From assembly GCF_001704415.2 (NCBI RefSeq), contig NC_030822.1, forward strand, positions 49,407,345 to 49,471,344: a stretch of 64,000 bases of DNA. The letters run 5' to 3'. The notes under the pieces were generated by a model. That model was given only the letters and a program-made list of their open reading frames with translations. It was not told the DNA's origin and searched no databases. This document shows, piece after piece, positions 57,591 through 64,000 of the stretch. This stretch comes from Capra hircus. Taxonomy: Eukaryota > Chordata > Mammalia > Artiodactyla > Bovidae. Position 1 is the stretch's first letter, and every line of letters starts with the position of its first letter. The translations under genes and the position numbers were made by a program.

Positions 57591-57591
57591 T

Positions 57592-58505
57592 TTTTACATT
57601 TGCCTGCCACCTGCCCCCGCTCCAACTTTGTGATTTCCAAGTCCCTAGGCCTGGTGACCCAGCTATATACCTTGTGCTGACCATGGTCCCCAGCTGTAGC
57701 TGTCACTAAATCAGTGGTTGTTAGTTGAAGACAGTAATTAAGATTACTACGGGACATTCTTTAGCATGATTTTTTTTTTTTTTGCTAACACTTGTATTTC
57801 TATTTCTGTCACATGTGTGAGCATATAGGAGGTGTTCAGTCAACACCTGACGGATTCAGGTCTTTCTGATGGATTAACCATCTTTTGCAGCCAGGAAGAA
57901 ACTAAGTCTTATGATGAGTCTGGCTTCCTCTCTGTTTCTTTGCACTTAGGAGATCTTTCAGGACTTTGTTTCAACTACACCCTCAACATTTACCCTTAGA
58001 GCCACCTCACACCATCTCTCGAGGCCCATGATGGTTTTGGAAACGTCCCCAGCATCTTGGACCTCCCTTGAGGGTCTCTCCTCACTTTGCCCTGCCTCTG
58101 AATTCTCTTATTGGTCTCTTATGTCTCCCTTTTCCTCCAGCCTTAAACTCTGTCTTTTCCCCTCCTCCGCTTAAGCCCTCTGTCCTCTCAGAGGTCAATT
58201 CTTGAATGCATGGTTTCTCTCATCTACCACCCCCACCAGGTGGTAGATTTGCCCTCATTTTACAAATTTGCCCCAGCTCTCATCATACAAGCCAGCCACA
58301 CACATACCACATACCAGCATCCCTCAAAGTCCCATCCCTTGCCTTCTTCTTTGTTATCAAGCTTCACCTTTTTAATTTCTCCCGCCCCTCTTCTTCCCTC
58401 TTCCCACCTGGCGCAGGAAGTCTTACACATACACTCAAAAGATATCATGACAGGCAACAGTTTCACGTATGCTTTTTATCAGCACTGTGTGTCATAACAC
58501 ACTCA
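57592..58505. other. Unassigned sequence
   Basis: A 14-base T-run lies at 57770-57783, followed by a possible L2/MIR tail. Pyrimidine-rich from 57950 to 58450. No gene seen. Confidence 0.45.
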
Positions 58506-58509
58506 CACC

Positions 58510-58845
58510 AGAGGTGGTATTTTTATTTTTTTCACTTTTTGAATGGAAGTACAGTTGATTTACAATGTTATGTTAGTTTCAGGTTATAGCTAGTGTTTCA
58601 GTTCTACATATCTGTCCTTTTTCAGATTCTTTTCCATTACAGGTTATTATGAAATATTGAGATAGTTCCCTGTGCTATACAGTAGGCCCTTTATGGTCAT
58701 CTATTTTATATATAGTAATGTATTAATTGCATCCTCCTAATTTATCCCCCTCCCCCGCAATTTCCCCTTTAGTAACCATAAGTTTGTTTTCTGTCTGTGG
58801 GTATATTTCTGTTTTGTAAATACATTTATTTGCATTGGAGGTGAT
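58510..58845 (-). mobile_element. L1 3'UTR fragment (antisense)
   Basis: 'acagttgatttacaatgtta', 'gttccctgtgctatacagta' and 'aaccataagtttgttttctg' are in the order of the antisense artiodactyl L1 3'UTR. Confidence 0.85.
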
Positions 58846-58847
58846 AT

Positions 58848-60198
58848 TGTTAAAATTTACTATAATCTGGCTTTTTATAATCCTTATTAATTTTAGGTTC
58901 TGTCTTTACATTCTGACATAATGCATAACATTTTTCTTTTCCTTTGTTTCCATGTCTTACTGATGCATTTTACATGTGTATATTTCTGCTCATTTCCCCA
59001 TTAGAATGGCCAACAATGAAATTAACTTTGGAGGCAGCCTTCAAATAGAGATCAGGCAACACTCAAACAGAGAAGATAAGGAAGAAATTCAGACATGTAG
59101 AGTGTGGGGGCCGGGGGGTGGGTCTTTGACAAGCTGGCTTCTAAACATCTCTTTTAAAACCTGAGCATCTCCATAACCTGATGAGCGTATGGGAATGTGG
59201 CCTTCTCCTTTGTGTTTTGCACTGTACTCAATGGTATTTGCCTTACCTGGGAAGTACTTAAATATTGGAATCACCTGAGAGAGTGAAATAAATGATTCTG
59301 TTCAAGGGAAAGAGAGGATAAGATGTAAGCACATTTTTGATTTAGGTGATCGTTGAATATATTCGGGTGTGAGATCCCTCGATAGGAGTTACATGCGCTA
59401 TGGAAGAATTTCCTGCATTTCTTTTGTCCTTTCTCCTTTTGGCACTCAGGTTGTTCAGAGACCCCAACACTCTCAGAGCTAGAGGGATGCCTGGGGTTAT
59501 TTCTGTCCAGGAGGTCTTCCTGCCTGGGCCCATCCTCTGAGCAAGGAACTTCCAACAACAGAACCCTCCTGATCTTCTCCAGACAGAGCAGATCCTTTTA
59601 CTTTTGGATTGAACTAGCAGAATGTTTTTCTTTTGTGAGTCAAAAAGCATTCTTTTTGGAGTTTCTCCCCATTGGTTCCACCGTATTCCCTCAAACCTAG
59701 AGCAAATCTCATCACTTTCTACCTGAGAGCCATTTGGATAGTTGAAGACAGCGGTTATTTCCTATATGGAGTTGTATCTTCACCTGTGAAAACACTTCCA
59801 CTTTGCCAGAGTCCTCCTGAGATTACTGCTGGTCTCTTCTATACTACGGCTGTTCTATTATCAGCGTGCTTGGTTTTTCCTGCTGTGGGGTCCAGAGCAG
59901 AAGGGGATGCTCCGACTAGCCCAAAGGGGAACAAGAGTCTCCCTCCCACCCTTGTCGTTTTCCTGTTCTTCTGCTCCTGACCCTGTGTCCTTCACATGCT
60001 TCAGGCCCTCTGTTATTTCCGCCTTTGGAAGTATTCCTGGATTCTTATTCCATCCTTCACAGCAGACCTGTCACTGAAGGTCCTCAGGTTGAGATCCAGT
60101 TACATGAAAAGGAATCTTTTGTTTTTGCAGCTTTCCATGAATTCTCCAAATCCTTAGTGATGTTTTTTTTTACTTGACTTCAGTTTATAACAACATGT
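58848..60198. other. Unassigned sequence
   Basis: About 1.35 kb without a recognised repeat or gene; frames of up to 102 codons are featureless. Confidence 0.5.
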
Positions 60199-60209
60199 AA
60201 GCATCTTCA

Positions 60210-60284
60210 TGCCAGGGAGGCCTGGTGTGCTATAGTCCATGGGGTCACAAAGAGTCAGACACAACTGGGCAACTGAAAAACAAC
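60210..60284 (+). mobile_element. 75-bp BovB 3' end insertion, copy I, with exact target-site duplication
   Basis: Only the last 75 bp of BovB ('gccagggaggcctggtgtgc' to 'gcaactgaaaaacaac'). Flanked by exact copies of 'aagcatcttca' (60199-60209 and 60285-60295). One of the shortest insertions that can still be proven to be a retrotransposition. Confidence 0.93.
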
Positions 60285-60484
60285 AAGCATCTTCAGGGTT
60301 GGTTGCCTTTTTTGTATTCTGTCCAGAGCCCAGTATAGGTCTGAGAAATATTTAATGAGTCTGTATTATGAGTTGACATTTCTCCTTCACTGCATCATTT
60401 CATTCTCTTTTGCCCAGGGTGTTTGTGTGTTTGTTTTGTCTTCAGTCCTATAGTGTCAAGGTTGTTTATGGAGAAGGAGCCAGT

Positions 60485-61105
60485 GAAGAAGCCATTTATT
60501 TTTATTTTCTTATTTTTATTGGAGGATAATTACTTTACAGTATTGTGATGGTCTCTTAAAAAGCAGAAACATCACTTTGCTGACAAAGGTCCCTATAGTC
60601 AAAGCTATTCTTTTTCCAGTAGTCATGTATGGATGTGAGAGTTGGACCATAAAGAAGGCTGAGCACTGAAGAATTGATGCTTTCCAACTGTGGTGCTGGA
60701 GAAGACTCTTGAGAGTCCCTTGGACTGCAAGGAGATCAAATCAGTCCATCCTAAAGGAAATCAACCCTGAATATTGATGTACTGATGCTAAAGCTCGAAG
60801 CTCCAATACTTTGGCCACCCGATGCGAAGAGCTGACTCATTGGAAAAGACCCTGACGCTGGGAAAGATAGAGTGTAGGAGAAGAGAGCAACAGAGAATGA
60901 GATGGTTGGATGGCATCATTGACTTTAATGGACAAGAGTTTAAGCAAACTCCGGGAGCTGGTGATGGACAGGGAGGCCTGGCGTGCTGCAGTCCATGGGG
61001 TCGCAAAGAGTCAGACATGACTTGGCTACTGAACAACAACTACCATAGGTCAACAGGAATCAGCCACAGGCATACGTGTATCCCCTCCCTCCTGAATCCC
61101 CAAGT
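60485..61105 (-). mobile_element. Young L1 3' end (antisense), split by BovB
   Basis: 'tttattggaggataattac' (60485-60555) and 'gaatcagccacaggcatacg' (61043-61105) are adjacent parts of the L1 3' terminus, with BovB copy J between. Confidence 0.82.
60556..61042 (+). mobile_element. BovB 3' fragment, copy J, inserted in L1
   Basis: It begins 'ttaaaaagcagaaacatcac' and ends in (aac)n. It carries TGA at the codon that is CAA in B, C, F, G and H (60667-60669). No clear target-site duplication. Confidence 0.9.
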
Positions 61106-61269
61106 CTATTATTTTTACTCCCAGTTCAGTCTTTCCACATGATTCAGCACAGAGCTGCTACCATCATCAGAGAGGTAATGGAGTTTAAATAGAGATCGGT
61201 GGGGACTGGCTTGAGTTTTGGCTTGCTGAACATAGTATGCGGTGGCCCCAGTCCCCTGGCCAGGACAGC

Positions 61270-61455
61270 TAGAAGAGTCATGGAGGCAATATGATACGGT
61301 GGAGAGAGCTCCAGGCTGAAACAGATTTAGGTTTGGTCCCTATCATGGTCACTTATTTTATGGGCACTTAATCACTCTGAACTCAGTTTCTTCATCTGTA
61401 AAATGGGGCTAACCCAACTCCATTTCAGAAATGGTATGAGGGTAAAACGAGGCAG
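61270..61455 (+). repeat. MIR SINE
   Basis: 'atatgatacggtggagagag', 'ctcagtttcttcatctgtaa' and 'atggtatgagggtaaaacg' are in MIR order. Confidence 0.75.
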
Positions 61456-61940
61456 TGTGTCACCACACAGGCAGTGGCATGTGAACTCTGGCCGGGGCAC
61501 GGTTGTCATGCGGTAGTGTCCTTACTCTGTTCTAGGAAATAACGAGCATCCCAGCAGGCCCGCTGGCTGTTTGCTCTGCTTTTGATATAGTCACATAATG
61601 ATGCAGTCTCTCCGGAAGGCTTGCTCTGCGTCTCCTGTCTGTGTCACACCCAGCACACTGTCCTCATGATTGCCCAGTCAATCACTATCAATACTCTTTC
61701 CGGGTGCAGCTTATTGCCCTGCACCAAGGAAGGTCTGGGAGTCCCCCCCCCCCCCATCCCCGTCTCTCCAGAGATTGAGCACAGTCTGAATGGGGGAAGG
61801 GCAAGGAAGTTGGGAGACTCGGGCCCTTAACTCCACCAGTGGCTTCTCTAGGGCACTGGATCCCTTTCTTGGGTGCATGATCCTTCGATTCTGTTTGCAG
61901 ACAGAGTGCTATATTTGATTTCCTCCTTGCCTGCCTGGGT
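61456..61940. other. Unassigned sequence with a C-run
   Basis: It contains a run of about 13 C at 61743-61755. No gene seen. Confidence 0.5.
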
Positions 61941-62167
61941 GGGGCTTCCTTGGTGGCTCAGATGGTTGAGTCTGCATGCAATGCTGGAGACTTGGGTTCC
62001 ATGCCTGGGTCAGGAAGAAGGAATTCCCTGGAGAAGGGCATGGCAACCCACTTCAGTATTCTTGCCTGTAGAATCCCATGGACAGAGGAGCCTGGCAGGC
62101 TCCAGTCCCTGGGATCACAAAAGAGTCAGACAAGACTGAGCGACTAATGCTTTCACGTTCACCTCTA
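61941..62167 (+). mobile_element. Bov-tA SINE with target-site duplication
   Basis: Complete copy flanked by 'cttgcctgcctgggt' (61926-61940) and 'cttgcctgccagggt' (62168-62182), 14 of 15 identical. Confidence 0.92.
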
Positions 62168-62323
62168 CTTGCCTGCCAGGGTAAGTGCAAATGAATGAGA
62201 TGGAATCTCTCCAGAGAAAGACACTGTTTCCATCAAAGTGGGGAGCAGGAAGTTGCCAGGACTCCAAAAGGCCAGGTGTCAACACTGGTGCGAGTCCAGG
62301 AACCTGGACCATCCTCTCCTCAG

Positions 62324-62395
62324 ATGGCAGACATCAAGCCCCTCTCCCCGGAAGAGCCCCGTATGAATATCCGACTTCATGATCGGTTAGGGCTG
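62324..62395 (+). other. Possible coding exon (weak)
   Basis: An acceptor-like pyrimidine-rich 'atcctctcctcag' ends at 62323, directly followed by ATG. The segment stays open for 24 codons to a donor-like CTG/GTGAGG at 62396. No protein recognised. Could be chance. Confidence 0.15.
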
Positions 62396-62923
62396 GTGAG
62401 GGAATTGGACATGAAACGGAGGCAAGTGGTAGCCAATCACCATGTCCACACAGAGCATAAACTGTGCACGCTCATGACTCATGCCGTACTCACCTGGACG
62501 AGAGACCCCCAGGCACTGGGAACTCTGTCTCCCCAGACTGTTTCTCTGGTCAGTTGCGGAGGACCCCGACCCTGCAGCTCACACTGGGGCTCTTACTTGT
62601 GGCTGGAACGGGTCTCCACAGCCCCGGGCAGGGGCACGCCCCAGGGGCGCGTGCTCACCTCTCCCTGCTCCTCCGGGAGGCCCTGGCCTGGCTGGGTACC
62701 GCCTTGCCATGCCCCGCATCTTCCACAAGGGGGAGCCCCCGGAGGGCAGCGGAATTTGGGAAGCGCTGAAGTTTTCTCCTCCTGTCCTCTAGCTGATTTT
62801 CCCCGAACCCAACTGTTAGATTCCTTTGTTGTAATGTGGGGGCCTGAGCTGACACTTTTGGAGGCTGCGGGTGAGAACCACAGCTGATCTGCCATCTTTC
62901 CTGGTTTGTTGTTCTTTACCTAG

Positions 62924-63075
62924 CATCATCAGCTAAGGAGGAAAAGTAACAAAGAACTTGAGGACTTTCATGGCTCCCAGGCCCTGGATGGAGACCGGCG
63001 GCATCAGGCAGCTTCAGACAGAGAACCGTGGAAGCTGAGGGGCAGCCGGGATGCGCCTGGGGCTGCAAAGCCCAG
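62924..63075 (+). other. Possible internal exon, 152 bp, open in one frame
   Basis: A good acceptor (T-rich tract, then 'ctttacctag' ending at 62923) and a strong donor CAG/GTAGGT (63073-63081) bound 152 bp. It is open through frame 1 only; both other frames stop within 10 codons. The peptide is rich in Arg, Lys and Asp and is not recognised. No partner exon is established. Confidence 0.25.
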
Positions 63076-63589
63076 GTAGGTACCTGGGAGGGGTTGACAG
63101 AGGGGCGCCAGGGGCCCAGAGCCCCTGAAGGTGGGAAAAGTGGACGGACTGGAGGGATGGAGGACGAGCAGTGCAGACAGGACCTGGGAGGTTGAGGGAG
63201 AGTGAGGGAGGAGCCCCAAAAGAGTGCAGAAGAAAAAGTGATGCAAAAGGGTGACCTTGGAGCTGGAGAGGGAGGGTTTGGGGGCTGACTCAGAGACTTT
63301 ATTTGAAGTTGGTTCCAGCTCGGCTGCCCTAGAAACTTTATAGGACATCAGAGGCTGGGAGTTTGAGAGCGAAGGCTCAGTTGCACAAGAAATTTCAAAG
63401 TGAGTAGGTGTGCCTGGGAGTCTCTCTAACCATTTGGGTTGTGTGTCATCGAGCCACACCTACTCCGGCTTTTCTACCTAAACCAGGAGGATTCCTCGCC
63501 TGATGGTGTGTTCAGGTTCTCTCCACCTGGAACCACTGTCTCGGGCTTTCTCTCCATGCTTCCAATGCCCACAGTTACTCTCAAGAATG

Positions 63590-63790
63590 ACTAGGAGGCA
63601 AGTTCTCATTCTGCCACTTAGTGAGATTCACTTAAGCAAGGAAACCTCAGGGTCTTCATTTTCCTTGCCTATAAAGGGAAATAATAATATATTACTGATG
63701 AGCCTTATAGGATTTTTCTGAGGATTGAGTAAGTACGATAATGTGAATAAATGCTCTTAATAGATTATAATTGCTAGCTAAATAAAAGAT
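63590..63790 (+). repeat. MIR SINE
   Basis: 'gttctcattctgccacttag', 'cttcattttccttgcctata' and 'gaggattgagtaagtacga' are in MIR order. Confidence 0.65.
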
Positions 63791-63869
63791 GGCATTAATA
63801 CTAATTAATCAGTGAATGTACCCTTCCTACTCTCAGTGGGATATTTTCCTACTGGGCTTTGAAAGAACC

Positions 63870-63935
63870 TGTGTGAGCATGTGTATGTGTGTCTAAGTGC
63901 ATATGTGTATCTGTGTATATGTATATCTTTGACAG
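63870..63935 (+). repeat. TG/TA-rich simple repeat
   Basis: Alternating gtgt/atgt units with interruptions, ending 'tgtgtatatgtatat'. Confidence 0.8.
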
Positions 63936-64000
63936 ATAAGTAGGAAACTTGGTGTTCTTTCGCTTCCAGCCACCTTCAAATGTTCCTTTTCGCGGCCTCG

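Larger units (their letters stand above)
62183..63588. other. GC-rich, repeat-poor block with possible exons
   Basis: 1.4 kb without a recognised transposon. CpG density rises at 62560-62770. Overlapping open frames on both strands (up to 230 codons, 62195-62887) show no known domain, and their mutual overlap argues that they reflect GC content. Two splice-flanked segments inside are listed separately. Confidence 0.45.

Noticed and set aside
62195..62887. 230-codon open frame on the plus strand
   Set aside because: It overlaps other long frames on both strands, has low-complexity Gly/Pro/Arg composition late in the frame, and has no recognised domain. Kept only as possible short exons.
1..64000. 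An undescribed gene system or operon
   Set aside because: All long coding similarity traces to known retrotransposon or transposon families; the remaining sequence has no clustered coding regions.

Overview
This is a stretch of ruminant (pecoran: cattle, sheep or goat type) nuclear DNA. The identification rests on repeats that occur together only in such genomes: at least ten BovB (RTE-type LINE) copies, Bov-tA and Bov-A2 SINEs, CHR-type SINEs, and ends of the artiodactyl L1 family. No protein-coding gene of the host can be supported. The long open frames that resemble proteins are the decayed endonuclease/reverse transcriptase of BovB and L1 and a mariner transposase. The window reads as intergenic or intronic sequence. 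I see no tRNA or rRNA gene, CRISPR array, operon or microbial feature.

Layout. 1-5 kb: ancient L2 LINE pieces split by L1 3' ends, then SINEs including a head-to-head Bov-tA pair. 5.9-9.1 kb: a nearly complete BovB on the minus strand whose frame is kept for 781 codons apart from four stops. 11.4-15.4 kb: one antisense L1 3' end hit by three separate BovB insertions, two with recognisable target-site duplications. 16-29 kb: L2, MIR, CHR, L1 and Bov SINEs, with a repeat-poor block (26.2-28.1 kb) that carries four CCAAT boxes. 29.4-30.9 kb: a 5'-truncated young L1 with target-site duplications. 32-39 kb: DNA transposons (Tigger1-type, a 76-bp mariner MITE, a 1.36-kb mariner, a Tigger-like element). 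39.9-44.4 kb: a composite of L1-5'UTR-like sequence, an endogenous-retrovirus-type LTR and BovB, with a second BovB inserted in antisense. 44-64 kb: sparser SINE and LINE copies, a CpG-rich patch near 51.2 kb, and a GC-rich repeat-poor block at 62.2-63.6 kb with possible splice-flanked exons.

How the parts relate. The window is a layered record of insertions: L2 and MIR are oldest, then MER5-type, Tigger and mariner DNA elements, then BovB and artiodactyl L1, and last the Bov SINEs, which BovB (for Bov-A2/Bov-tA) probably mobilised because they share its 3' end. Repeat family names come from recall of family consensus sequences, not from a database search, so boundaries of old repeats are approximate. 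I did not find an undescribed biological system. The most informative observation is that nine independent BovB copies have all lost the same two adjacent CpG codons, by both possible deamination routes.
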